Assembly: GCF_029428675.1 (NCBI RefSeq) | Contig: NZ_JAJNEL010000001.1 | Coordinates: forward strand, 3,472,001-3,536,000 | Direction: 5' to 3' | From: Streptomyces sp. JH14 | Lineage (GTDB): Bacteria; Actinomycetota; Actinomycetes; Streptomycetales; Streptomycetaceae | Length of the DNA stretch: 64,000 nucleotides | In this document: positions 16,268 to 25,949 of the stretch, one piece after another | Layout of the letters: each line of letters begins with the position of its first letter | Numbering within the stretch: position 1 is the first letter of the stretch | Position numbers and translations under genes: made by a program | The notes under the pieces: model-generated | Databases searched by the model: none | The model's input: only the letters and a program-made list of their open reading frames with translations | Told to the model about the DNA's origin: nothing

Positions 16268-17974
16268 TCACAGCGGTGCCTCCCACACCACCGTCGTGCC
16301 TCCGCCGCCCTCCCCGATGCCCGGCCCGAACCAGCTCGCCCCGCCCAGCGATTCCGCCCTGCGCGCCAGATTCCGCAGCCCGCTGCGGCGGCTGCCCTCC
16401 GGGATGCCCACCCCGTCGTCGGCCACCGACAGACGTACCGCGTCGCGTCCGTCGGGCAGTGCGGCCGTCGCGTCGACGACCACGTCGATCAAGGACGCCT
16501 CGGCATGCCGGAACGCGTTGGACAGCGCCTCCCGCAGCGCAGCGATCAGGTTCTTGCCGGTCCGCTCGCCCACCAGTGAGTCGACCGGGCCGAGGAAGCG
16601 GTGGGACGGCTTGAAGCCCAGAGGGACGGCCGCCATGTTGATCTCGCGCAGGACGCGGGTGCGCAGCCCTGACGGCGCCTCGGCCGGCTCCGGCTGGAGT
16701 GCGAAGATCGCGGTACGGATCTCCTGGATGGTCACGTCCAGTTCGTCGACCGCCCGGCCGACGCCGGTCTGCACCTCCGGCACGTCCGAGCGGCGCTGCG
16801 CGCTCTCCAGCATCATCCCGGTGGCGAACAGCCGCTGGATGACCAGATCGTGCAGGTCACGGGCGATCCGGTCGCGGTCCTCGTACACCGCGAGCCGCTC
16901 CCGGTCCCGCTGTGCTTCGGCCATCATCAGTGCGAGCGCGGCCTGCGAGGCGAACTGCGTGGCCAGTGTCCGTTCGGTCTTGGTGAACGGTCGGTCGCCG
17001 CGGGCGCGTGGGGTGGCGAGCGCCCCGAGGACCCGTCCGCCGCTGTGCAGCGGCAGGAACATGCTCGGGCCGTACGGGTGCGCCGGCCTGATGACCATGC
17101 GGGAGTCGGTGGCCAGGTCGTCCATGAAGACTGCCTCGCCGGCCAGCAGTTCGGCGACGGCAGGACTCTCCGGGCCGATGATCACTCCGAGCGAGGCTGA
17201 CGGGCTGTCGGCGGAGACGGCGACGATCTCCAGACCGCCCTCCTCGGCCGGAAGGAGCACGATCCCCGCGGCGGAGTCGGCGAGATGGCGGGCCTGTTCG
17301 GCGACGACCGCGAGGGCGTCGTCGGCGTCCCCGCCGGAGAGCAGCGCGGTGGTCACGGCCACCGATCCGTCGATCCACCGTTCGCGCTGGCGTGCTGCCT
17401 CGTACAGCCGGGCGTTGCCGATGGCGATCCCGGCCTCCGTGGCGAGCACCCGCACCATGTGCAGGTCGTAGTCGGTGAACTCGGCCCCGCCCTCCTTCTC
17501 GGCGAGATAGAGATTGCCGAAGATCTCTCCCTGTACCCGGATCGGGACGCCGAGGAAGGTCCGCATCGGGGGATGACCGGCGGGAAATCCTTCGAACCTC
17601 GGATCGGCCGTCAGATCGGCGAGCCTGACGGGTGCCGGATCGTGGATCAGCGCTCCGAGCAGCCCCCGCTGCCCGCCGGGCCGGTGCCCGATCTCGTCTT
17701 CCACCTCTTTCGGCACCCCGTGTGTCAGGAAGTCGGAGAGTCCTGCGCCCTCCTCGTCGACGACGCCGATGGCGGCGTAGCGGGCGTCGGCGAGTTCGGC
17801 CGCGGTGTCGCAGATCCGGTCGAGGGTGGAGTGCAGTTCGAGCCCGGTGCCGACGGAACGCATGGCTTCCAGGAGTTGCGGGACGCGGGCGGTGAGCTCG
17901 GTGGACAGGCCCTGCAGGCTGTGCGTCGCCTGCGTTGCGGCTTCGAGTGAGTCCTTCGGGTCCTGCTCTGACAT
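16268..17974 (-). CDS. two-GAF-domain sensor histidine kinase (DevS/DosS-like)
   Basis: 568 aa, without membrane segments, so cytosolic. Two GAF domains occupy residues about 45-195 and 220-355. A HisKA_3 dimerisation helix carries the phosphoacceptor His in RDRIARDLHDLVIQRLFATGMML (about residue 378), and the HATPase region has ALREALSNAFRHA, DDGVGIP and SGLRNLARRAE. The order matches mycobacterial DevS/DosT, whose first GAF binds heme; the segment with GHPPMRTFLGVPIRV could provide the His ligand. It lies next to the cytochrome bd operon, which suits a redox or oxygen signal. No response regulator gene is adjacent. Confidence 0.9.
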   Translation of the reverse strand: MSEQDPKDSLEAATQATHSLQGLSTELTARVPQLLEAMRSVGTGLELHSTLDRICDTAAELADARYAAIGVVDEEGAGLSDFLTHGVPKEVEDEIGHRPGGQRGLLGALIHDPAPVRLADLTADPRFEGFPAGHPPMRTFLGVPIRVQGEIFGNLYLAEKEGGAEFTDYDLHMVRVLATEAGIAIGNARLYEAARQRERWIDGSVAVTTALLSGGDADDALAVVAEQARHLADSAAGIVLLPAEEGGLEIVAVSADSPSASLGVIIGPESPAVAELLAGEAVFMDDLATDSRMVIRPAHPYGPSMFLPLHSGGRVLGALATPRARGDRPFTKTERTLATQFASQAALALMMAEAQRDRERLAVYEDRDRIARDLHDLVIQRLFATGMMLESAQRRSDVPEVQTGVGRAVDELDVTIQEIRTAIFALQPEPAEAPSGLRTRVLREINMAAVPLGFKPSHRFLGPVDSLVGERTGKNLIAALREALSNAFRHAEASLIDVVVDATAALPDGRDAVRLSVADDGVGIPEGSRRSGLRNLARRAESLGGASWFGPGIGEGGGGTTVVWEAPL

Positions 17975-18078
17975 ACCCAGAGCCTAGTTAGTCCCTTTTG
18001 GGGAGGAAAGTCGGCTGGAGTGGTCCGGCGGCTCGCTCCGGCAGCCGCCGGCCCACCTCTTGGGCCGGCGGAAGGGCG

Positions 18079-21000
18079 CTACAGCCGTGCGGCCACGTCC
18101 GGCATCTGTACGGTCTCCTGTTCGCGCTCCAGCATCCGGCGCAACGGTCCGTCGGCGGCCGCCAGAACGGTGTACGGGCCGCGTTGCACGATCCTGCCCG
18201 CGTCCATCACCACCACCTCGTCGACGGCTTCGAGCCCCGCCAGCCGATGAGTGATCAGGACCGTCGTACGGCCCCGGGTCGCGGCCAGCAGATCCGCCGT
18301 CAGGGCATCCGCCGTTGCCAGGTCGAGATGCTCGGCCGGCTCGTCCAGGACGAGCACGGGGAAGTCGGCCAGGAGTGCGCGGGCCAGCGCAAGCCGCTGG
18401 CGCTGGCCGCCGGAGAGCCGCGCGCCGTGCTCACCGACGAGGGTGTCGAGCCCGTCGGGCAGCGCTTCGGCCCAGTCGAGCAGCCGTGCCTCGGCGAGAG
18501 CGTCCCGCAGGTCGTCGTCCGTCGCGCCGGTACGGGCGAGCCTGAGGTTCTCCCGGATGGAGCTGTCGAAGACATGGGCGTCCTGGGCACAGAGTCCGAC
18601 GTACTGCCGCACGGTGTCCCCGTCCAGGGTGGAGGCTTCCACACCCCCGATCCGGTACGTCCCCGCCCGCGCGTCCAGGAAGCGGAGCAGGACCTGCGCG
18701 AGGGTGGTCTTCCCGGAGCCCGAGGGACCGACGACGGCGATGCGCCGGCCTGCGGTCAGTGTCAGGTCGACCGAGTCCAGGGCGTCCCGAGACGCTCCCG
18801 CGTACCGGGCGGCCAGCCCCCGCACCTCCAGCGGGAACGGTGTTGCGGGGGCCTCGGCCGAGGTGGCGGGCTCGTGCACCGGCACCGGGGCGTCCAGCAC
18901 CTCGTACACCCGCTCCGCGCTCCGCCTGACCCGGTGCCGGTACTGGGCGGCGAGCGGCAGACCGGTCACGGCTTCGAACGCGGCGAGCGGGGTGAGCACC
19001 ACCACCGCGAGCTCCACGCCTTCCAGCCGTCCGTCGTGAACCGCCGGGACCGCGACGAGCGCGGCGACGACGACGGTGAGTCCGCAGATCAGGGCGGAGA
19101 GGCCGCCGCCGAGCGCGGTGGCCGCGGCTGCCCGTGCCGCGATCCTGGTCAACACGGTGTCGGCCTCCCGCGTCCTCTCCTTGCGTGCGGGCAGCGCGCC
19201 CGCGACGGTCAGTTCGGCCGTGCCGCCGAGCAGATCGGTGATCCTGGTGGCCAGGTCGGCCCGTGCGGGCGCCAGTTGACGTTCCGCACGGCGGGCGCCC
19301 GCACCACTCACCAGCGGCACCCCGACACCGGCCAGCAGCAGCCCGGCGGCGAGTACGACGCCCGCCTGGGGCAGCAGCCAGCCGGTGAACCCTGCGGCTG
19401 CGGATCCCACCACCACCGCGGTCCCGGCGGGCAGCAGCCACCGCAGCCAGTAGTCCTGCAGCGCGTCGACATCGGCGACGAGCCGGGACAGCAGGTCCCC
19501 TCGCCGCGTGCGGCGCAGACCGGCCGGTGCGATGCGCTCCAGTCCGCGGTACACGGCCACGCGCAGCTCGGCGAGCATGCTCAGCACCGCGTCGTGCGAG
19601 ACCAGACGCTCGGCATAGCGGAAGACGGCGCGTCCGAGCCCGAAGGCACGGGTCGCGGTCACGGCGACCATCAGATAGAGCACGGGAGGCTGCTCGGAGG
19701 CCCGGGAGATCAGCCAGCCGGAGACGGCCATGAGACCGACGGTGGAACCCAGGGCGAGGCTGCCCAGCAACAGGGCGAGCGCGAACCGTCCGCGCTGTGC
19801 CCCTGCGGCCTCCCGGACCCGGGCGAGCACCTTTCCGGTGCGGGCCGCTGTCTCGCGCAGCACCTCGGGCTCCCGCTCGCCCTCGTACGTGTCCGGGCTC
19901 CCCGGCCCGTCCGTGCGCGCCTGCCGCGGCACCGCGGCCACCGCCTCGGCCGGCCTCCTGGCCGGCCGCCCTTGCGGTGCATCACCGCGTTCCAGCGTCA
20001 CCACCCGGTCGGCAACCGCGAGCAGGGCCGGCCGGTGCACGACGAGCAGCACGGTCCGCCCCGCCGCCAGCCTCCGTACCGCGTCGACGATCTCCGCCTC
20101 CGTCTCGCCGTCCAGGCTCGCGGTCGGCTCGTCGAGCAGCAGCACCGGCCGGTCGGCGAGGAACGCCCGCGCGAGCGCGAGCCGCTGCCGCTGACCGGCG
20201 GAGAGTCCGGCGCCGTCCTCGCCGAGGAGCGTCTGCGCGCCGTCGGGCAGCTCCGTCACGAAGTCGTGCGCCCCCGCGTCCCGCAACGCCGCCTCCACCG
20301 CGCTGTCGTCCGCGTCCGGCCGGGCCAGCCGTACGTTCTCCGCGATCGTGCCCGCGAAAAGCTGTGGGCGCTGCGGCACCCAGGCGATCCGCTCCCGCCA
20401 GCGCTCGGGCGCGAGCGTCGACAGATCGGCGCTGCCGATCCGCACCCGGCCCTCGTCGGGCGCCGCGAACCCCAGCAGCGCATGGAGCAGCGTGGACTTT
20501 CCGACGCCGCTCGGGCCGACCAGGGCTACGGTCTCCCCTTCGTCCACCACCAGCGAGGCCCTGTCCAGCGAAGGCTCGGTACGGCCCGCGTGCCGTACGG
20601 TCACCCCCTCCAGCTCCAGGCGCAGCGACTGCGGGACATCCGCCGTGCCGCCGGCCTGCGGCTCGGTCTCCAGGACCGCGAAGATCTCCTCCGCGGCCGA
20701 GAGCCCTTCGGCCGCTGCGTGGTACTGCGCGCCGACCTGCCGGATCGGCAGATAGGCCTCGGGCGCGAGGATCAGCACCACCAGGCCTGTGTAGAGGTCG
20801 AGTTCGCCGTGGACGAGCCGCATGCCGATGGTGACGGCAACCAGCGCCACCGACAGGGTGGCGAGAAGCTCCAGCGCGAAGGACGACAGGAAGGCGATCC
20901 GCAGAGTCCGGAGGGTGGCCCTGCGGTACTGCGAGGTGATGGTGCGAATGGACTCGGCCTGAGCCTTGGCGCGGCCGAAGACCTTCAGCGTGGGCAGTCC

Positions 21001-21615
21001 GGCGACCACGTCGAGGAAGTGTCCGGAGAGCCGGGAGAGCAACTGCCACTGGCGGTCCATCCGGGACTGGGTGGCCCAGCCGATCAGAATCATGAAGAGC
21101 GGGATGAGCGGCAGTGTGACCACGATGATCGCCGCCGAGACCCAGTCCTCGGTGACGATCCGGGCGAGGACCGCCACCGGCACGATCACCGCGAGACCGA
21201 GCTGCGGCAGATAGCGCGCGAAGTAGTCGTCGAGCGCGTCGACACCCCGGGTGGCGAGGGCCACAAGGGAGCCGGTGCGCTGGCCGCTCAGCCACTCCGG
21301 CCCGAGCGCCGCCGCCCGGTCGAGCAGCCGGCCGCGGAGTTCGGACTTGACCGCCGCGCTGGCCCGGTACGCGGCCAGTTCGGTCAGCCAGGAGACCAGC
21401 CCCCGGCCCAGCGCGACCGCTGCGAGCAGGACCAGCGGGGTGCGCAGCCCCGGGACGGTCAGCCCGTCCTCGAACCCGCCCACCACCACGTCGGCGATGA
21501 GCACGGCCTGGGCGACGACCAGCGCCGCACCGACCGCCCCGAGTGCCACCACGGCCATGAGGAAGAGACGGGTGGCGCGGGCGTGGTGGAGCAGACGCGG
21601 ATCGATCGGTTTCAC
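18079..21615 (-). CDS. cydCD: fused CydDC-type ABC transporter
   Basis: 1178 aa single-chain fusion of CydD and CydC, the heterodimeric ABC exporter required for cytochrome bd assembly (thiol or heme handling across the membrane). Each half has a six-helix ABC membrane domain and an ATPase. Half 1: Walker A GPSGVGKST, signature LSAGQRQRLALARA, Walker B LLLDEPTASLD. Half 2: GPSGSGKTT, LSGGQRQRLALARA, VLVLDEPAEHLD. The GTG start at 21615 lies inside a perfect parS site, with a GGGGG tract about 10 nt upstream as possible ribosome site. Third gene of the cydA-cydB-cydCD operon. Confidence 0.95.
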   Translation of the reverse strand: MKPIDPRLLHHARATRLFLMAVVALGAVGAALVVAQAVLIADVVVGGFEDGLTVPGLRTPLVLLAAVALGRGLVSWLTELAAYRASAAVKSELRGRLLDRAAALGPEWLSGQRTGSLVALATRGVDALDDYFARYLPQLGLAVIVPVAVLARIVTEDWVSAAIIVVTLPLIPLFMILIGWATQSRMDRQWQLLSRLSGHFLDVVAGLPTLKVFGRAKAQAESIRTITSQYRRATLRTLRIAFLSSFALELLATLSVALVAVTIGMRLVHGELDLYTGLVVLILAPEAYLPIRQVGAQYHAAAEGLSAAEEIFAVLETEPQAGGTADVPQSLRLELEGVTVRHAGRTEPSLDRASLVVDEGETVALVGPSGVGKSTLLHALLGFAAPDEGRVRIGSADLSTLAPERWRERIAWVPQRPQLFAGTIAENVRLARPDADDSAVEAALRDAGAHDFVTELPDGAQTLLGEDGAGLSAGQRQRLALARAFLADRPVLLLDEPTASLDGETEAEIVDAVRRLAAGRTVLLVVHRPALLAVADRVVTLERGDAPQGRPARRPAEAVAAVPRQARTDGPGSPDTYEGEREPEVLRETAARTGKVLARVREAAGAQRGRFALALLLGSLALGSTVGLMAVSGWLISRASEQPPVLYLMVAVTATRAFGLGRAVFRYAERLVSHDAVLSMLAELRVAVYRGLERIAPAGLRRTRRGDLLSRLVADVDALQDYWLRWLLPAGTAVVVGSAAAGFTGWLLPQAGVVLAAGLLLAGVGVPLVSGAGARRAERQLAPARADLATRITDLLGGTAELTVAGALPARKERTREADTVLTRIAARAAAATALGGGLSALICGLTVVVAALVAVPAVHDGRLEGVELAVVVLTPLAAFEAVTGLPLAAQYRHRVRRSAERVYEVLDAPVPVHEPATSAEAPATPFPLEVRGLAARYAGASRDALDSVDLTLTAGRRIAVVGPSGSGKTTLAQVLLRFLDARAGTYRIGGVEASTLDGDTVRQYVGLCAQDAHVFDSSIRENLRLARTGATDDDLRDALAEARLLDWAEALPDGLDTLVGEHGARLSGGQRQRLALARALLADFPVLVLDEPAEHLDLATADALTADLLAATRGRTTVLITHRLAGLEAVDEVVVMDAGRIVQRGPYTVLAAADGPLRRMLEREQETVQMPDVAARL

Positions 21616-21622
21616 GTGAAAC
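21609..21622. promoter_or_regulatory. parS site (ParB binding) overlapping the cydCD start
   Basis: Exact GTTTCACGTGAAAC, the Streptomyces parS consensus. The GTG of cydCD (minus strand, 21613-21615) is part of the palindrome. Confidence 0.9.
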
Positions 21623-21693
21623 AGCCCCCAGAGAGCTCAGTCGGTGGACCGGAGCGGGAGAAAGGCCGGGACCCCTCTCCCGCGCGGGGTGCG

Positions 21694-22695
21694 TCAGTGT
21701 GCTTCGGCGATGTGCTGCGTGCCGATGCGCTTGCGGAACACCCAGTACGTCCACCCCTGGTACAGCAGCACCACAGGAGTGGCGATTCCGGCGCACCAGG
21801 TCATGATCTTCAGCGTGTACGGGCTGGACGAGGCGTTGGTGACTGTGAGGTTCCAAGCGTCGTTCAGCGAGGACGGCATGACGTTCGGAAAGAGGGTCAG
21901 GAAGAGCATCGCGACGGCGGCCACGATGGTCACTCCGGAGAACGCGAACGACCAGCCCTCACGTCCCGCCGCTATGGCAGCGATCGCTCCGACCAGCGCC
22001 AGCACGGCGATGACCATCGCGACGAGACTCCTGCCGTCGCCGTTGTCGGCCTGGGTCCAGATCAGGAAGCCGAGTGCGAGCACCGCGGTTGCCAGGCCCA
22101 GCTTGAACGCCATGGCACGCGAGCGCTCCCTGATGTCCCCGACCGTCTTGAGCGCGGCGAACACCGCACCGTGGAAGGTGAAGAGGAAGAGTGTGACCAG
22201 TCCGCCGAGGATTGCGTACGGGTTGAGCAGGTCCCCGAAAGTGCCCACGTACTCCATGTCGGCGTCGATCTTCACGCCCCGCACGATGTTCCCGAAGGCC
22301 ACGCCCCAGAGCAGGGCCGGAATCAGCGAGGTCCAGAAGATCGCATGCTCCCAGTTGGTCTGCCACCTCTCCTCGGGCCGCTTCGCCCGGTACTCGAAGG
22401 CGACACCGCGCACGATCAGGCAGAGCAGAATGATCAGCAGCGGCAGGTAGAAGCCGGAGAACAGGGTCGCGTACCACTCGGGGAAGGCGGCGAAGGTCGC
22501 ACCGCCCGCGGTGAGCAGCCATACCTCGTTGCCGTCCCAGACGGGTCCGATCGTATTGATCAGGACCCGCCGCTCCTTGCGGTCCCGGGCCAGCAGCTTG
22601 GTGAGGACACCGATACCGAAGTCGAAGCCCTCCAGGAAGAAGTAGCCGGTCCAGAGAACGGCGATGAGTACGAACCAGACGTCGTGGAGTTCCAT
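21694..22695 (-). CDS. cydB: cytochrome bd ubiquinol oxidase subunit II
   Basis: 333 aa membrane protein with eight to nine hydrophobic segments. It begins MELHDVWFVLIAVLWTGYF followed by FLEGFDFGIG, the CydB hallmark. GPVWDGNEVWLLTAGGATFAAFP, also diagnostic, comes about residue 50. With CydA it forms the quinol oxidase that reduces O2 to water with high affinity. It lies 18 bp downstream of cydA and 78 bp upstream of cydCD on the minus strand, so is part of one operon under the Rex site at 24308. Confidence 0.97.
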   Translation of the reverse strand: MELHDVWFVLIAVLWTGYFFLEGFDFGIGVLTKLLARDRKERRVLINTIGPVWDGNEVWLLTAGGATFAAFPEWYATLFSGFYLPLLIILLCLIVRGVAFEYRAKRPEERWQTNWEHAIFWTSLIPALLWGVAFGNIVRGVKIDADMEYVGTFGDLLNPYAILGGLVTLFLFTFHGAVFAALKTVGDIRERSRAMAFKLGLATAVLALGFLIWTQADNGDGRSLVAMVIAVLALVGAIAAIAAGREGWSFAFSGVTIVAAVAMLFLTLFPNVMPSSLNDAWNLTVTNASSSPYTLKIMTWCAGIATPVVLLYQGWTYWVFRKRIGTQHIAEAH

Positions 22696-22713
22696 CTCTG
22701 CGCTCCTCTGCTC

Positions 22714-24225
22714 TCAGTAGGAGAAGGCCATCGGCCGGTCGGCGTCGTCGTGGTCGTCGCCGCCGATCCTGGTGGGCGGGTTGAGATCGGACTCCGTGAG
22801 CTCCGGTGGTCCGGCCTTGATGTACTTCACGAGCAGCTTGACCTCGACCACGGCGAGCGTCCCGTAGAGCAGGGTGAAGAGGATCATGGAGGTGAGCACC
22901 TCACCCTGGGAGACGCCGGGAGAGACCGCATTGCGCGTCTGCAGCACCCCGTAGACGACCCAGGGCTGGCGGCCCATCTCGGTGAAGATCCAGCCCCAGG
23001 AGTTGGCGACCAACGGGAAGAGGAGCGTCCACAGAGCGACGATCCAGTAGAGCCTGGCGAACTTCGGGCTGAGCGCCTTGTTCTTGAAGAGGACCAGGTG
23101 CGGCACTTCGTCCTCGCCGGTCCGCAGTCCCGGCCGCAGCATGAACCTCTTGCGCGTCAGCCACAGTCCGAGCAGGCCGAGGCCGAAGGACGCCATGCCG
23201 AAGCCGATCATCCAGCGGAAGCTCCAGAAGGCGACCGGGATGTTGGGCCGGTAGTCGCCGGGGCCGAATCGCTCCTGCTCCGCCTTGTTGATGTCGTTGA
23301 TGCCGGGGACGTACGAATGGAAATCGTCGTCCGCGAGGAAGGACAGTATCCCCGGGATCGAGATCTCCACGGTGTTGTGGCCCTTGGCCACGTCCCCGAC
23401 CGCGAAGATCGAGAAGGGGGCCGCGTCCTGCCCCTCCCACAGCGCCTCGGCCGCGGCCATCTTCATCGGCTGCTGCTTGAACATGACCTTGCCCAGCGTG
23501 TCGCCGCTGACGGCGGTGAGCAGACCGGCGATCACGACGGTGACCAGTCCGAGCCGGAGCGAGGTGCGCATCACCGGGATGTGCTTCTTGCGCGCCAGAT
23601 GAAAGGCGGCAATGCCGACCATGAACGCACCGCCGACCAGGAAGGCCGCCGAGATGGTGTGGAAGAACTGGGCGAGCGCGGTGTTCTGGGTGAGCACATG
23701 CCAGAAGTCGGTGAGCTCGGCCCGGCCCCGTTCCTTGTTGATCCGGTAGCCGACCGGGTGCTGCATCCAGGAGTTCGCCGCCAGGATGAAGTACGCGGAG
23801 AGGATCGTCCCGATGGAGACCATCCAGATGCAGGCGAGGTGGATCCTCTTCGGCAGCCGGTCCCAGCCGAAGATCCACAGTCCGATGAAGGTGGACTCGA
23901 AGAAGAAGGCGATCAACGCCTCGAAGGCGAGCGGGGCACCGAAGACGTCACCGACGAATCGCGAGTAGTCGGACCAGTTCATGCCGAACTGGAACTCCTG
24001 GACGATGCCGGTGACGACACCCATGGCGATGTTGATCAGGAAGAGCTTCCCCCAGAACTTCGTGGCCCTGAGGTACTTCTCCTTGTTGGTCCGCACCCAG
24101 GCGGTCTGCAGGCCGGCGGTGAGCGCGGCCAGAGAGATCGTGAGGGGAACGAAGAGGAAGTGGTAGACGGTGGTGATGCCGAACTGCCATCGCGCCAAGG
24201 TCTCGGGCGCCAGTGCTAGCTCCAC
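22714..24225 (-). CDS. cydA: cytochrome bd ubiquinol oxidase subunit I
   Basis: 503 aa integral membrane heme protein. The first heme ligand His is in the RWQFGITTVYHFLFVP region (about residues 12-28), and the family signature GRQPWVVYGVLQT is about residue 415. The quinol-binding Q loop lies between helices VI and VII. It carries hemes b558, b595 and d for terminal oxidation in the membrane. GTG start with AAGGAG 8 nt upstream. First gene of cydABCD; the Rex operator lies 83 bp upstream, so expression should rise when NADH/NAD+ is high. Confidence 0.97.
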   Translation of the reverse strand: MELALAPETLARWQFGITTVYHFLFVPLTISLAALTAGLQTAWVRTNKEKYLRATKFWGKLFLINIAMGVVTGIVQEFQFGMNWSDYSRFVGDVFGAPLAFEALIAFFFESTFIGLWIFGWDRLPKRIHLACIWMVSIGTILSAYFILAANSWMQHPVGYRINKERGRAELTDFWHVLTQNTALAQFFHTISAAFLVGGAFMVGIAAFHLARKKHIPVMRTSLRLGLVTVVIAGLLTAVSGDTLGKVMFKQQPMKMAAAEALWEGQDAAPFSIFAVGDVAKGHNTVEISIPGILSFLADDDFHSYVPGINDINKAEQERFGPGDYRPNIPVAFWSFRWMIGFGMASFGLGLLGLWLTRKRFMLRPGLRTGEDEVPHLVLFKNKALSPKFARLYWIVALWTLLFPLVANSWGWIFTEMGRQPWVVYGVLQTRNAVSPGVSQGEVLTSMILFTLLYGTLAVVEVKLLVKYIKAGPPELTESDLNPPTRIGGDDHDDADRPMAFSY

Positions 24226-24307
24226 GTCGTCTTCTCCTTACGTCGCCGTAGCCACAGCGGCAGTTTGCCCTGTTAATCCGACTGTTCAAGGGAGAAACAG
24301 GACAGCT

Positions 24308-24323
24308 TGTGAACGCGTTCACA
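24308..24323. promoter_or_regulatory. Rex operator (ROP) of the cyd operon
   Basis: TGTGAACGCGTTCACA is a perfect 16-bp palindrome fitting the ROP pattern TGTGAAC-N3-TTCACA (here the core is TGTGAAC-GC-GTTCACA in palindromic reading). In Streptomyces Rex releases this type of site when NADH is high, and cydA is a known target. A further half site TTCACAA follows at 24324. Confidence 0.9.
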
Positions 24324-24407
24324 TTCACAAGCATTATGGCGCACAGGCTTTCGGGATGTTCGAGGGGGGTCCCCCTGGGCCTCTCGTCCGGGACGCCCGC
24401 ACACGGA

Positions 24408-24446
24408 AAGGCCCCGCACCTCGACGAACGAGAGGTGCGGGGCCTT
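24408..24446 (-). terminator. strong hairpin terminator after the hisC-like gene
   Basis: AAGGCCCCGCACCTC (24408-24422) pairs perfectly over 15 bp with GAGGTGCGGGGCCTT (24432-24446), with a 9-nt loop. It is 55 bp beyond the aminotransferase stop and separates that gene from cydA. Confidence 0.88.
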
Positions 24447-24500
24447 CCGGTGCACACATACGCGCCTCGGCGCGTTGCCGTATGCGCGAGCAGGAGTCGG

Positions 24501-25580
24501 CTACAGCTCCTCGCGGTACGCCTCCGCCACCCTCAGGAACACGTCGTTCGCCTCGTCCTCGCCGATCGTGACCCGCACACCCTCGCCCGCGAACGGCCTG
24601 ACCACGACACCGGCCCGCTCGCAGGCCCCGGCGAAGTCGAGTGCACGGTCGCCGAGCCGCAGCCAGATGAAGTTGGCCTGCGAATCCGGAACGGTCCACC
24701 CCTGGCCCACCAGAGCCTTCTGCACGCGGGTCCGCTCACAGACCAGGGAGCCCACCCGGCCGAGAAGTTCGTCCTCGGCGCGCATCGAGGCGACCGCCGC
24801 GTCCTGCGCCACTTGACTGACCCCGAACGGCACCGCGGTCTTGCGCAGTGCGGCCGCCACCGGCTCATGGGCCACCGCGAACCCGACCCGCAGGCCTGCC
24901 AGCCCGTAGGCCTTGGAGAACGTCCGCAGCACCGCAACATTGGGCCGGTCCCGGTAGATCTCGAGTCCGTCCGGCACCTCGATGTCGCGGATGAACTCCT
25001 TGTACGCCTCGTCGAGCACCACGAGCACATCGCCCGGCACCCGGTCCAGGAACCGCTCCAGCTCGGCCCTGCGCACCACCGTCCCGGTCGGGTTGTTCGG
25101 GTTGCATACGAAGATCATCCGGGTGCGGTCCGTGATCGCGTCCGCCATCGCGTCGAGGTCGTGCACCTCGCCGTCGGTGAGCGGCACCTTCACCGAGGTC
25201 GCACCGCTGATCTGGGTGATGATCGGGTACGCCTCGAAGGAGCGCCAGGCATAGATGACCTCGTCGCCCGGGCCCGACGTGGCCTGAAGCAGCTGCTGCG
25301 CCACCCCGACGGAGCCGGTACCGGTGGCGAGATGCGAGAGAGGCACACCGAACCGGTCGGACAGCTCGTTCATCAGCCCGGTGCAGGCCATGTCGGGGTA
25401 GCGGTTGAAGTTCGCGGCCGCGGCCAGGGCGGACTCCATCACCCCGGGCAGCGGCGGATACGGGTTCTCGTTGGAGGACAGCTTGAACGCGACCGGTCCG
25501 CCGGCCGCCGCCGCCCGGCCCGGTACATAGGCGGGGACGCCGTCCAGCTCGGCGCGCAGCTTGGGGCTCGTCTTGCTCAC
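24501..25580 (-). CDS. histidinol-phosphate / aromatic aminotransferase (HisC-like)
   Basis: 359 aa from the GTG at 25580, preceded by GAGGAGG 7 nt upstream; the frame continues 14 codons higher but without a comparable site. PLP-dependent class I/II aminotransferase: SSNENPYPP at the N-terminus, CNPNNPTGT about residue 155, DEAY, and the Schiff-base Lys in [15 protein letters not shown] about residue 220. The HisC type uses histidinol phosphate or, in single-copy paralogues, aromatic keto acids. No other his gene is nearby, so an aromatic aminotransferase role is equally possible. Ends at a strong terminator. Confidence 0.88.
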   Translation of the reverse strand: MSKTSPKLRAELDGVPAYVPGRAAAAGGPVAFKLSSNENPYPPLPGVMESALAAAANFNRYPDMACTGLMNELSDRFGVPLSHLATGTGSVGVAQQLLQATSGPGDEVIYAWRSFEAYPIITQISGATSVKVPLTDGEVHDLDAMADAITDRTRMIFVCNPNNPTGTVVRRAELERFLDRVPGDVLVVLDEAYKEFIRDIEVPDGLEIYRDRPNVAVLRTFSKAYGLAGLRVGFAVAHEPVAAALRKTAVPFGVSQVAQDAAVASMRAEDELLGRVGSLVCERTRVQKALVGQGWTVPDSQANFIWLRLGDRALDFAGACERAGVVVRPFAGEGVRVTIGEDEANDVFLRVAEAYREEL

Positions 25581-25949
25581 CGCAGGTCCTCCTCGACCGT
25601 CGTACACATCAATACTGCTCACCTTATGAGGATTGGGCGCTGCTGCGAATGGGAGAGCGGAGGAATCGTCCGGTGGGCCCGGGAATGGGGGGAGCGTTTC
25701 TCATCCTGGCGCACGCCGGTGGTTCACGCCGTGGCGCGCATCCCCCGAAGAGGTGAGTTGAGACCTCTTCGAAACATCGACCATTTAGCAGGCCCATCCG
25801 CATCGACACATCACAGACCATGACCTAGCGCATCAACTCCCTTGCTTTACAAGGCATTTGACGTGCAATGATCATGCAGAAACGTGTCTGTCAATGCGTG
25901 AATATGCGACCGGCCCAACCAGCCACCCGAGCCCTACTATCGGCTCGCC
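25581..25949. other. divergent promoter region with an inverted repeat
   Basis: 369 bp between the aminotransferase gene (minus) and the LacI-family gene (plus). It holds CGAAGAGGT (25746-25754) and its complement ACCTCTTCG (25763-25771) with an 8-bp spacer. The repeat may be an operator of the adjacent regulator. The segment 25830-25910 is AT-richer and probably contains the promoter of the LacI-type gene. Confidence 0.45.

Noticed and set aside
17998..24219. 2073-codon open frame on the plus strand across the cyd operon
   Set aside because: Antisense to cydCD, cydB and cydA, which have clear family motifs. Such long open frames are a GC-bias effect.
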